Origin: Amylibacter sp.
GTDB taxonomy: Bacteria; Pseudomonadota; Alphaproteobacteria; Rhodobacterales; Rhodobacteraceae
NCBI GenBank assembly: GCA_027083485.1
Contig: JALWOO010000470.1
Coordinates: 1 to 5,155, forward strand
Reading direction: 5' to 3'
Length of the DNA: 5,155 nucleotides
Below are positions 1-5,155 of this stretch, one piece after another. Within the stretch, counting starts at the first letter, position 1; every line of letters starts with the position of its first letter. The notes beneath the pieces were generated by a model. The model saw nothing but the letters and a program-made list of their open reading frames with translations, made no database searches and was not told where the DNA came from. The translations under genes were made by a program, and so were the position numbers.

Positions 1-12
1 TTCGCAATGCTT

Positions 13-1953
13 TTACCGTTTTTTCTTTACCCAAATCTGATCGTCGAGCATTTTTTGCAGATGCTGTGACAAATTCTCCCTGTTTTCAGAGGAATTCGCA
101 CTGGCTTTGATCTCGGCTTTGGTGGCTTTTTCGCGGGCCTGGGTTGCTTGCTGGATGCGCCAGGTCAGACCTTCGTTGGCCACATCGTTCAGATCCTGTT
201 CGGCCTCGGCCAATTCCTGTTCTGCCCCGATGATGGCGGAATGCTTGACCAATTCTTCCTTTAGAACCATAGCACTAAGCTCGTCACTCGTGCTTGCCTT
301 CAAATGCGGATGGATGCGCACAGGCGGCAATGTCATCAAATGTGCCATGGGGTCATATCCAAGTTTTTCGTGAACCAGTTCAATCAGGCGCGCGCTGGCC
401 TGATCCTCAGATAGGGCGGCATGCAAGGATGCCAAGAGCGCACTGTGGATTTCCTGCATGTCCGGTGCGGCGATCGGGCAACGCTCCAGAACTGATTCGT
501 GTTCCTGCGCGGCGGCAGGGTTCCGTAAACAGGCGGCCAGAATCATGGCCTCGCGCAACCGATTCGTCAGATTGGCCCCCTGTTGCGCCAGCATGGAGGA
601 TTTCGTCCCCGCAGAAGGGGGCATTTTGACCGGCTTTTTCCAGCTGCCCGGCTGCCAGTTCTGTTTGCGCCTCGGGGCAAACAGCGCGCTGCGCAATTCC
701 TTGATCGCGGCGGTGTAATGGCTGCGAATGGAGGGGTCTTTGATCTTTTTCAGGGCCTCGCGCAGGCTGGCGTCCAGCATGGCGCGCCGTTCGGGGCTGT
801 CGAAATTCTTGCCTTCGATTTCGCGCTGCCAGAGCAGGCTGACCATGGGCTGCGCGCCGTCCAGCAGCTTTTGCATGGCGGGCGCACCGGCGGATTTGAG
901 CAGGTCATCGGGATCCTGCCCCTCGGGCAAGATGCAGAACCGCAGCGATCTGCCCGGTTCCAGCAGCGGCAAGGCAATGTCGATCAGGCGCATGGCGGCG
1001 CGCAAACCGGGAGTGTCGCCATCCAGCGCAATGATCGGTTCCGGACAAATCCGCCACATCATATGCAACTGATCCGGCGTGATCGCGGTGCCGAGCGGGG
1101 CGACCGCATGGTCAAAACCGGCCTGCGCCAAGGCAATCACATCCATGTAGCCCTCGGCCACGATCAGGGATTGCGCCTTGCCGGCGGCCTCGCGGGCGGG
1201 GCCGTGGTTGTAAAGGCTGCGGCCCTTGTCAAACAGCGGGGTTTCCGGTGAATTCAGATACTTGGCGCGCGCATTGGGATCCATGGCGCGACCGCCAAAG
1301 GCGATGCAGCGCCCGCGGGCATCGCGTATCGGGAACATGATGCGGCCGCGAAAACGGTCATAGGGGGTGCCGTTGTCCGGTTTGATCGCCATGCCGGAGT
1401 CAACGATATCGGCAGGGGGGATGCCCTTGCCGGTCAGATGTTGCCAGAGCGCGTTGCGGTTATCGGGGGCATAGCCGATTTCAAAACGGGTTTGGGTGGC
1501 TTCGGGCAATCCGCGCCGTTGCAGGTAATCGCGCGCGTCCGATCCGCGCGCGGTTTGCAGTTGCAGGCGAAAGAATTGTGCCGATTGTTCCATGACCTCG
1601 GCCAGAACCGAGCGTCTGTCCGCCTGTTTTTGCGCCCTTGGATCGCGTTTTGGCACCGGCATGCCGGCCTCGCGTGCCAGAATTTCGACCGCTTCCATAA
1701 AGCCGACGTTTTCGGTCTCTTTGACAAACCCCAGCGCGTCGCCCTTGGCGTGGCAGCCAAAGCAATAGTAAAACCCCTTGCGGTCATCCACATGGAAGGA
1801 AGCGGTTTTTTCCTGATGGAACGGGCAGGGGGACCAGTAATCGCCTTTGCCCGGATTGGATTTGCGCTGATCCCACGTGACTTTGCGCCCGACGACCTGA
1901 GCGATCGAGAGGCGGGTTTTCAAATCTTCAAGGAATCCGGGTGGCAGGCTCAT
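13..1953 (-). CDS. dnaG: DNA primase DnaG
   Basis: DnaG makes the short RNA primers for Okazaki fragments and for fork restart, working with the DnaB helicase. The 646-residue product is complete and near the usual bacterial length. Domains in order: an N-terminal CHC2 zinc-binding domain with ligands C43, H46, C64 and C67 (CPFH and CFGC motifs); the RNA-polymerase core with the basic motif around YDRFRGRIMFP (198-208); the Toprim catalytic fold with VAEGYMDV (265-272, acidic E267), LDGD (310-313) and DPDD (347-350); a basic, proline-rich linker (about 426-450); and a helical C-terminal region from about 465, the usual DnaB-binding part, ending in a lysine-rich tail. All expected catalytic acids are present. 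The ATG at 1953 gives the expected N-terminus ahead of the zinc finger, but no clear Shine-Dalgarno precedes it. The gene lies 75 bp downstream of the small membrane-protein gene on the same strand, so co-transcription is possible. Identity is near certain. Confidence 0.98.
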   Translation of the reverse strand: MSLPPGFLEDLKTRLSIAQVVGRKVTWDQRKSNPGKGDYWSPCPFHQEKTASFHVDDRKGFYYCFGCHAKGDALGFVKETENVGFMEAVEILAREAGMPVPKRDPRAQKQADRRSVLAEVMEQSAQFFRLQLQTARGSDARDYLQRRGLPEATQTRFEIGYAPDNRNALWQHLTGKGIPPADIVDSGMAIKPDNGTPYDRFRGRIMFPIRDARGRCIAFGGRAMDPNARAKYLNSPETPLFDKGRSLYNHGPAREAAGKAQSLIVAEGYMDVIALAQAGFDHAVAPLGTAITPDQLHMMWRICPEPIIALDGDTPGLRAAMRLIDIALPLLEPGRSLRFCILPEGQDPDDLLKSAGAPAMQKLLDGAQPMVSLLWQREIEGKNFDSPERRAMLDASLREALKKIKDPSIRSHYTAAIKELRSALFAPRRKQNWQPGSWKKPVKMPPSAGTKSSMLAQQGANLTNRLREAMILAACLRNPAAAQEHESVLERCPIAAPDMQEIHSALLASLHAALSEDQASARLIELVHEKLGYDPMAHLMTLPPVRIHPHLKASTSDELSAMVLKEELVKHSAIIGAEQELAEAEQDLNDVANEGLTWRIQQATQAREKATKAEIKASANSSENRENLSQHLQKMLDDQIWVKKKR

Positions 1954-1989
1954 GGGTTATATATGCGGGCGGGATCAACCGGATGCAAG

Positions 1990-2028
1990 GGCGGAGCCTC
2001 CGGCGGGGATATTTGAAGAAAATGGAAA
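1990..2028. repeat. GC-rich intergenic repeat-like element (Rhodobacterales type)
   Basis: On the plus strand the gap between dnaG and the small membrane gene contains GCCTCCGGCGGGGATATTT followed by a purine-rich AAGAAAATGGAAAT tail. From memory, very similar GCCTCCGGCGGG-(A/G)-TATTT elements recur between genes in many Rhodobacterales genomes, often just after a stop codon, as here (it abuts the stop at 2029-2031). An internal inverted repeat, CGGAG-C-CTCCG, spans 1992-2002. No T-run follows it on the minus strand, so it is not a standard intrinsic terminator for the upstream gene. Only one copy is present in the window, so calling it a repeat rests on recalled knowledge. Confidence 0.5.
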
Positions 2029-2334
2029 TCAGGGGGTGGTTATTTTGATTGTCCGGGTCAGGGTTTTTCCGGTTTTATCATAGATCAGGATTTCATTGTC
2101 GGTGGTGACAATGGCCAGCCAGTTCGGGCCCCGGGTAAAGGTGGTGGCGGTTTTTCCGGCCGGAAGCGTGATGCTGGCGGGTAAATCAATTGTGGCATCG
2201 GTCGAGAAACGCATGACAAGCACGGTGAAGATCGCTACAAGCCCGAAAATCATTGTTAATGTCAGGGCGGTCACCAAGCGGCGCAAAAAGCGCAGATTGG
2301 CCGGTTCTGGGAACTCTTCGGGATTATCGCTCAT
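2029..2334 (-). CDS. Small single-span membrane protein, DUF6476-like
   Basis: This encodes a 101-residue protein of unknown function. Residues 1-19 are a short, initially acidic then basic N-terminus (MSDNPEEF, then LRFLRR). A single hydrophobic span runs from about 20 to 41. The remaining 60 residues are predicted to lie outside the cytoplasm, because arginines precede the span (positive-inside rule). The C-terminal part (about 66-98) alternates hydrophobic and polar residues with [19 protein letters not shown], resembling one blade of a beta-propeller. I believe it matches the DUF6476 family that accompanies rluD in Rhodobacterales, but that is recall, not a search. The start at 2334 is chosen over an ATG at 2457 because an AGAAGGG ribosome binding site lies 6 bases upstream and because MSDNPEEF looks like a natural N-terminus. 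The longer form would add 41 residues read antisense through rluD. It diverges from rluD with overlapping starts and is followed on the same strand by dnaG. Confidence 0.85.
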   Translation of the reverse strand: MSDNPEEFPEPANLRFLRRLVTALTLTMIFGLVAIFTVLVMRFSTDATIDLPASITLPAGKTATTFTRGPNWLAIVTTDNEILIYDKTGKTLTRTIKITTP

Positions 2335-2335
2335 G
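2332..2335. other. Overlapping divergent start codons (CATG)
   Basis: The palindromic tetranucleotide CATG contains the ATG of rluD (plus, 2333-2335) and the ATG of the small membrane gene (minus, 2334-2332). The two start codons share two bases. There is therefore no intergenic space, and the promoters and ribosome binding sites of each gene must lie inside the other's coding region. Both products begin Met-Ser-Asp, which follows partly from the local sequence symmetry (TCATGTCTGA). Confidence 0.8.
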
Positions 2336-3379
2336 TCTGACCCTTCTGATCGTTTGCTGGTGTTGACGCTGTCGGAAACGCCCCCGCCGCGCCTTGATAA
2401 GGCTTTGGCGCAGGTTGTGCCAGAGGGTGTGAGCCTTTCGCGGTCCCGTTTGACCAAATTGATCGAGGAAGGCGCTGTGGCGCGGGCGGATGGTACGGTT
2501 GTTACCGTGTTAAAGACCAGAGGAAAGCCGGGGGAGGTCTGGCATGTGACCCTGCCCGAGCCGACGCCCTTGACAGCGCAGCCGGAGGATATTCCGCTGG
2601 AGGTTGTTTACGAGGATGAACATCTGATTGTGGTGAACAAGCCAGCGGGCATGGTGGTGCATCCGGCACCCGGCTCCGAGGATGGCACGTTGGTGAATGC
2701 ATTGTTGCATCATTGCGGGGATAGTCTGGCGGGGATTGGCGGAGAAAAGCGCCCGGGCATTGTGCACCGGATCGACAAGGACACATCCGGTTTGCTGGTG
2801 GTGGCCAAAACAGACGAGGCGCATCAGGGGCTGGCGAAACAATTTGCCGACCACAGCATCGAGCGGCGCTATACGGCCTTTGTGTTTGGTTGCCCGTCTG
2901 CTGGGGATCCGCGCCTGAACGGCCTGCCGGGGGTGGCGTTTGAAAATGGCGGTGTGTTGCGGGTGGCGACCAATATTGCGCGCCACAAGACCGATCGCAA
3001 GCGCATGTCGGTTGTGGCCAATAGGGGGCGTCATGCGATCACGCGGGCGCATGTGGTCGAAAGCTATGGGCCGGCGGGAAATTATGCGGCGGCGCAGATT
3101 GAATGCTGGCTTGAAACCGGTCGTACCCATCAGATCCGTGTGCATATGGCGCATACGGGGCACGGGCTGATCGGGGATCCGGTGTACGGGGGGCGGCGCA
3201 AGCTGCCCCTGACCAAACTGGCAAAAGAAACTGCTGCCGTGATCACGGGATTTCGCCGGCAAGCCCTGCATGCGGCGCGCCTGGGGTTCATTCATCCGGC
3301 AAGCGGGGAGAAACTATCACTTGTTTCGGATTTACCGAATGATTTGATTGTGTTAAGGAGGGCACTCGAGAAATTCTGA
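2333..3379 (+). CDS. rluD: 23S rRNA pseudouridine synthase, RluA/RluD family
   Basis: This enzyme isomerises uridine to pseudouridine in rRNA. The E. coli RluD acts on helix 69 of 23S rRNA (U1911, U1915, U1917). The 348-residue product has an N-terminal S4-like RNA-binding domain (about 19-75, LDKAL...[14 protein letters not shown]) and then the catalytic domain. Visible family motifs are [12 protein letters not shown] (100-111), [16 protein letters not shown] (145-160) with catalytic Asp148, [12 protein letters not shown] (260-271), GDPVYGG (281-287) and [14 protein letters not shown] (309-322). Presence of the S4 domain and the HRIDKDTSG form fit RluD/RluC better than RluA; RluD is preferred from the overall pattern and the rpoH neighbourhood. 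The ATG at 2333 puts the S4 domain at the expected distance from the N-terminus. The ribosome binding site is weak, at best GGGA at 2320-2323, nine bases upstream. An earlier in-frame ATG at 2096 only reads antisense through the neighbouring gene. The rpoH gene follows 142 bp downstream on the same strand. Confidence 0.93.
   Translation: MSDPSDRLLVLTLSETPPPRLDKALAQVVPEGVSLSRSRLTKLIEEGAVARADGTVVTVLKTRGKPGEVWHVTLPEPTPLTAQPEDIPLEVVYEDEHLIVVNKPAGMVVHPAPGSEDGTLVNALLHHCGDSLAGIGGEKRPGIVHRIDKDTSGLLVVAKTDEAHQGLAKQFADHSIERRYTAFVFGCPSAGDPRLNGLPGVAFENGGVLRVATNIARHKTDRKRMSVVANRGRHAITRAHVVESYGPAGNYAAAQIECWLETGRTHQIRVHMAHTGHGLIGDPVYGGRRKLPLTKLAKETAAVITGFRRQALHAARLGFIHPASGEKLSLVSDLPNDLIVLRRALEKF
2341..2347 (-). 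promoter_or_regulatory. Ribosome binding site of the DUF6476-like gene
   Basis: On the minus strand this reads AGAAGGG, six bases before the ATG at 2334. It fixes the short start of the membrane protein. It lies within codons 3-5 of rluD on the opposite strand, so these bases serve both genes. Confidence 0.7.
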
Positions 3380-3521
3380 TCTGCTTTTTTCGGCGACGGA
3401 TTTTGTTTGATTTACTCTAGGTCTGTTCGTTGTGAGGCTGGATTTTCTTGAGGAGACGTTGAATTTACTTGTTTGAATGAATTCTGGGCAAGTCAGTCGT
3501 AGCAGGCAAAAGGGCAGTATC
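3380..3521 (+). promoter_or_regulatory. AT-rich leader between rluD and rpoH, probable rpoH promoter region
   Basis: These 142 bases hold no gene that I can support and are more AT-rich than the genes on either side, as expected for a promoter and 5' leader. No clean sigma-70 pair is visible. CTTG at 3447-3450 and CTTGTT at 3468-3473 are 17 bases apart, which is only a partial match to the alphaproteobacterial heat-shock pattern CTTG-N17-CYATNT. I see no GC-rich hairpin followed by a T-run, so no intrinsic terminator for rluD; readthrough into rpoH is possible. Confidence 0.4.
3508..3514 (+). promoter_or_regulatory. Ribosome binding site of rpoH
   Basis: AAAAGGG lies seven bases before the ATG at 3522. 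It decides the start: the upstream in-frame ATG at 3477 has no comparable purine tract at the right distance. Confidence 0.7.
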
Positions 3522-4412
3522 ATGGGATATTCAAATTTACCGGCACCTTCGCCGGAACAGGGATTAACCCGGTATATGCAGGAAATCCAGAAGTTCCCGA
3601 TGTTGGAGCCGGAAGAAGAATACATGCTGGGCAAGGCCTGGCGTGACCATGGTGATACGGAGGCCGCGCATAAACTGGTGACCTCGCATTTGCGCTTGGC
3701 GGCAAAGATCGCGCGCGGCTATCGCGGCTATGGTTTGCCGCCGGCCGAAATTATTTCCGAAGCGAATGTGGGCTTGATGCAGGCGGTGAAACGGTTTGAG
3801 CCGGACAAGGGCTTTCGTCTTGCGACCTATGCCATGTGGTGGATTCGCGCCAGCATTCAGGAATATGTTTTGCGCAGCTGGTCGATGGTGAAAATGGGCA
3901 CCACCGGCGCGCAGAAAAAGCTGTTTTTCAATCTGCGCAAGGCCAAAAACCGCATTGGTGCACTGGAAGAAGGCGATCTGCGGCCGGAGAATGTCAAACG
4001 CATTGCCAGCGACCTCGGGGTGACCGAGGACGAGGTGATCTCTATGAACCGGCGCATGGCGGGGTCGGATTCATCGCTGAATGCGCGCATCGGTGGCGAT
4101 GATACCGATGGCATGGCGGAATGGCAGGACTGGCTCGAGGATGAAAATGCAGATCAGGCCACGGATTACGCCGAGAAAGACGAATTGAACGCGCGCCGCG
4201 AAATGATGGCAGAGGCCATGGCGGTTTTGAACGAACGCGAGCAGGAAATCCTGACGGCACGCAAGCTTGAGGAACCTCCTGTGACGCTGGAGGAATTGTC
4301 CGGGCGCTATGGTGTCAGCCGCGAACGTATCCGCCAGATCGAGGTGCGGGCCTTTGAAAAACTGCAAAAACGGATGCAGGAACTGGCACAGGAACGCGGG
4401 TTGTTGTCTTAA
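3522..4412 (+). CDS. rpoH: RNA polymerase heat-shock sigma factor RpoH (sigma-32)
   Basis: RpoH directs RNA polymerase to heat-shock promoters (chaperones, proteases). The 296-residue product has the usual length. In order: region 1.2-like LTRYMQEIQKFPMLEPEEEY (15-34); region 2.1 around AHKLVTSHLRLAAKIA (49-64); regions 2.2-2.4, GLMQAVKRFEPDKGFRLATYAMWWIRASIQ in two parts (84-113), which bind core enzyme and the -10 element; the RpoH box QKKLFFNLR (131-139), diagnostic for sigma-32 over other group sigma factors; region 3 (about 150-180, ISMNRRM); and region 4.2, VTLEELSGRYGVSRERIRQI (254-273), the -35 helix-turn-helix. The start at 3522 gives MGYSNLPAPSPEQG, matching the N-terminus I recall for Rhodobacterales RpoH; starting at 3477 would add 15 residues with no similarity I recognise. 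Many Rhodobacterales carry two rpoH genes; the NLPAP N-terminus and rluD neighbour suggest the RpoHI type, which is an inference. It is not sigma-70 because it is short and lacks region 1.1. Confidence 0.96.
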   Translation: MGYSNLPAPSPEQGLTRYMQEIQKFPMLEPEEEYMLGKAWRDHGDTEAAHKLVTSHLRLAAKIARGYRGYGLPPAEIISEANVGLMQAVKRFEPDKGFRLATYAMWWIRASIQEYVLRSWSMVKMGTTGAQKKLFFNLRKAKNRIGALEEGDLRPENVKRIASDLGVTEDEVISMNRRMAGSDSSLNARIGGDDTDGMAEWQDWLEDENADQATDYAEKDELNARREMMAEAMAVLNEREQEILTARKLEEPPVTLEELSGRYGVSRERIRQIEVRAFEKLQKRMQELAQERGLLS

Positions 4413-4446
4413 TGCGGGGCTTTGCCGGATGGGCATGAAGGCTGCA

Positions 4447-4454
4447 AAGGGAGG
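4447..4454 (+). promoter_or_regulatory. Strong ribosome binding site of the GSCFA-family gene
   Basis: AAGGGAGG ends five bases before the ATG at 4460 and sits in a longer run of purines (4446-4457). It supports that ATG as the start; the ATGs at 4429 and 4435 are in a different frame. The whole 47-bp gap after rpoH shows no terminator, so the gene could be read through from rpoH. Confidence 0.7.
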
Positions 4455-4459
4455 GGGCT

Positions 4460-5155
4460 ATGAATTCCGAGAATCCATACAGCGGATTGCCTGAAACCCG
4501 TTTTTGGAAACATGGTGTGGAAAATGCCGATCCTTTTGATTTGCAAGGGCTGTATCAGAAAAAATGGGCGATCTCGCCAACTGATAAAATAGCTACGGCC
4601 GGGAGTTGTTTTGCCCAGCATATTTCCCGTTACCTAAAAAAATCCGGCTATCAGGTTATCGACAAAGAACCGCCTCATGAAGGGCTGCCAGAGGATGTGA
4701 ATCGTAAATTTGGTTATGGTTTGTATTCGGCGCGCTATGGAAACATATACACGCTTGCGCAATTACTGTTGCTGCTCCGAGAGGTGGCCGGTTCTTATAC
4801 GCCTACGGATCAGGAATTGGTTTGGGTCGGGGAGAATGGACGGTTTTACGATGCTTTTCGTCCGTCTATAGAGCCGGAGGGGTTCTGTTCTTTAACCGAG
4901 TTGCGCATTCATCGGGATTTCCATCTGAAAAAACTGCGCGAGCTGTTTGTAGAGATGGATGTCTTTGTCTTTACTTTGGGCTTGACGGAAACATGGGCGC
5001 GGACAACAGGGGATGCTGTATACCCGGTCGCTCCGGGGGTGATTGCCGGGCAATATAACGCAGATAAGTTTTGTTTTAAAAATACAAATTATGCTGATAA
5101 TATTTCATTTTTTCAAGAGATTAGAGAAATACTGCACGACCTTCGACAGGATCGA
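4460..5155 (+). CDS. GSCFA-domain protein (SGNH-hydrolase-like), N-terminal 232 residues, cut by window end
   Basis: The frame from the ATG at 4460 is open for 232 codons to the last base, so the 3' end is missing. It begins MNSENPYSGLPETRFWKHGV, then carries the hallmark motif GSCFA at 48-52 (context TAGSCFAQHISRYL) and a second block FTLGLTETW (171-179). These match the GSCFA family, which belongs to the SGNH-hydrolase superfamily. By analogy, GSC would correspond to SGNH block I with Ser49 as candidate nucleophile, and GLTE to block III; this assignment is inference. The catalytic Asp-His block expected near the C-terminus lies outside the window. No signal peptide is visible, so a cytoplasmic protein is likely. 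The substrate is unknown; SGNH enzymes often act as esterases or acyltransferases on carbohydrates. The gene is visibly more AT-rich than its neighbours, falling to about a third G+C near the window end, which may mean transfer or relaxed selection. It sits 47 bp after rpoH on the same strand. Confidence 0.85.
   Translation, partial: MNSENPYSGLPETRFWKHGVENADPFDLQGLYQKKWAISPTDKIATAGSCFAQHISRYLKKSGYQVIDKEPPHEGLPEDVNRKFGYGLYSARYGNIYTLAQLLLLLREVAGSYTPTDQELVWVGENGRFYDAFRPSIEPEGFCSLTELRIHRDFHLKKLRELFVEMDVFVFTLGLTETWARTTGDAVYPVAPGVIAGQYNADKFCFKNTNYADNISFFQEIREILHDLRQDR

Noticed and set aside
1..12. Possible downstream gene or terminator after dnaG
   Set aside because: Only twelve bases remain before the window edge, so nothing can be supported.
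583..1251. 222-codon open frame on the plus strand antisense to dnaG
   Set aside because: It lies wholly inside the well-supported dnaG, has no recognisable domain, and long antisense frames are expected in GC-rich genes.
1438..2016. 192-codon plus-strand frame overlapping the dnaG start
   Set aside because: Mostly antisense to the conserved zinc-binding end of dnaG, with no ribosome binding site and no family resemblance.
2096..2332. Longer rluD start at ATG 2096
   Set aside because: It would add 79 residues read antisense through the membrane-protein gene, and the ATG at 2333 already gives a normal RluD N-terminus.
2335..2457. Longer start of the small membrane protein at 2457
   Set aside because: The extra 41 residues are antisense to rluD and look random, while the ATG at 2334 has a good ribosome binding site.
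2510..3295. 261-codon minus-strand frame antisense to rluD
   Set aside because: Arg-, His- and Pro-rich product typical of antisense translation of a GC-rich gene; rluD motifs on the plus strand are unambiguous.
3477..3521. Longer rpoH start at ATG 3477
   Set aside because: No ribosome binding site at the right distance, and the 15 extra residues do not resemble the RpoH N-terminus.
4413..4459. Terminator between rpoH and the GSCFA gene
   Set aside because: Only a three-base GGC/GCC stem is visible and no T-run follows.
3477..4467. ATGAATTC occurring at both 3477 and 4460
   Set aside because: An eight-base match with no extended similarity around it; it is most likely chance.
4822..5058. 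78-codon plus-strand frame inside the GSCFA gene
   Set aside because: It is a different frame of the GSCFA gene, which itself is open to the window end and carries the family motifs.
1..5155. Undescribed multi-gene system, defence island, mobile element or CRISPR array
   Set aside because: All complete genes but one belong to known core families, and no tandem repeats, transposase, integrase or toxin-antitoxin pair was seen. Only the truncated GSCFA gene hints at accessory content beyond the right edge.

Overview
This window looks like a chromosomal, housekeeping segment from an alphaproteobacterium, most likely Rhodobacterales (Roseobacter/Rhodobacter relatives). That rests on three things: the DnaG and RpoH sequences resemble, from memory, those of roseobacters; a small DUF6476-like membrane protein lies next to an RluD-type pseudouridine synthase; and an intergenic element resembles a repeat I associate with Rhodobacterales. 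No database search was possible.

Layout. The minus strand holds dnaG (13-1953, DNA primase). Upstream of it, also on minus, is a 101-residue single-span membrane protein (2029-2334). The 75-bp gap between them carries the GC-rich repeat-like element. The plus strand begins with rluD (2333-3379), which diverges from the small membrane gene. The two start codons share two bases in a CATG tetranucleotide, so each gene's upstream control sequence must lie inside the other gene. A 142-bp leader then precedes rpoH (3522-4412, heat-shock sigma-32). After 47 bp comes a GSCFA-family gene (4460 to the window edge) that is cut off at the right end.

Together the complete genes cover replication priming (dnaG), 23S rRNA modification (rluD) and heat-shock transcription (rpoH). 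They look like neighbours in a conserved core region, not a single pathway. The GSCFA gene is clearly more AT-rich than the rest and may mark the start of an accessory segment beyond the window. I saw no tRNA, rRNA, CRISPR array, transposase or attachment site, and no convincing intrinsic terminator. I found no undescribed multi-gene system here. The points worth a second look are the overlapping divergent starts, the single propeller-blade-like motif of the small membrane protein, the composition shift at the GSCFA gene, the repeat-like element, and the missing Shine-Dalgarno sequence before dnaG.
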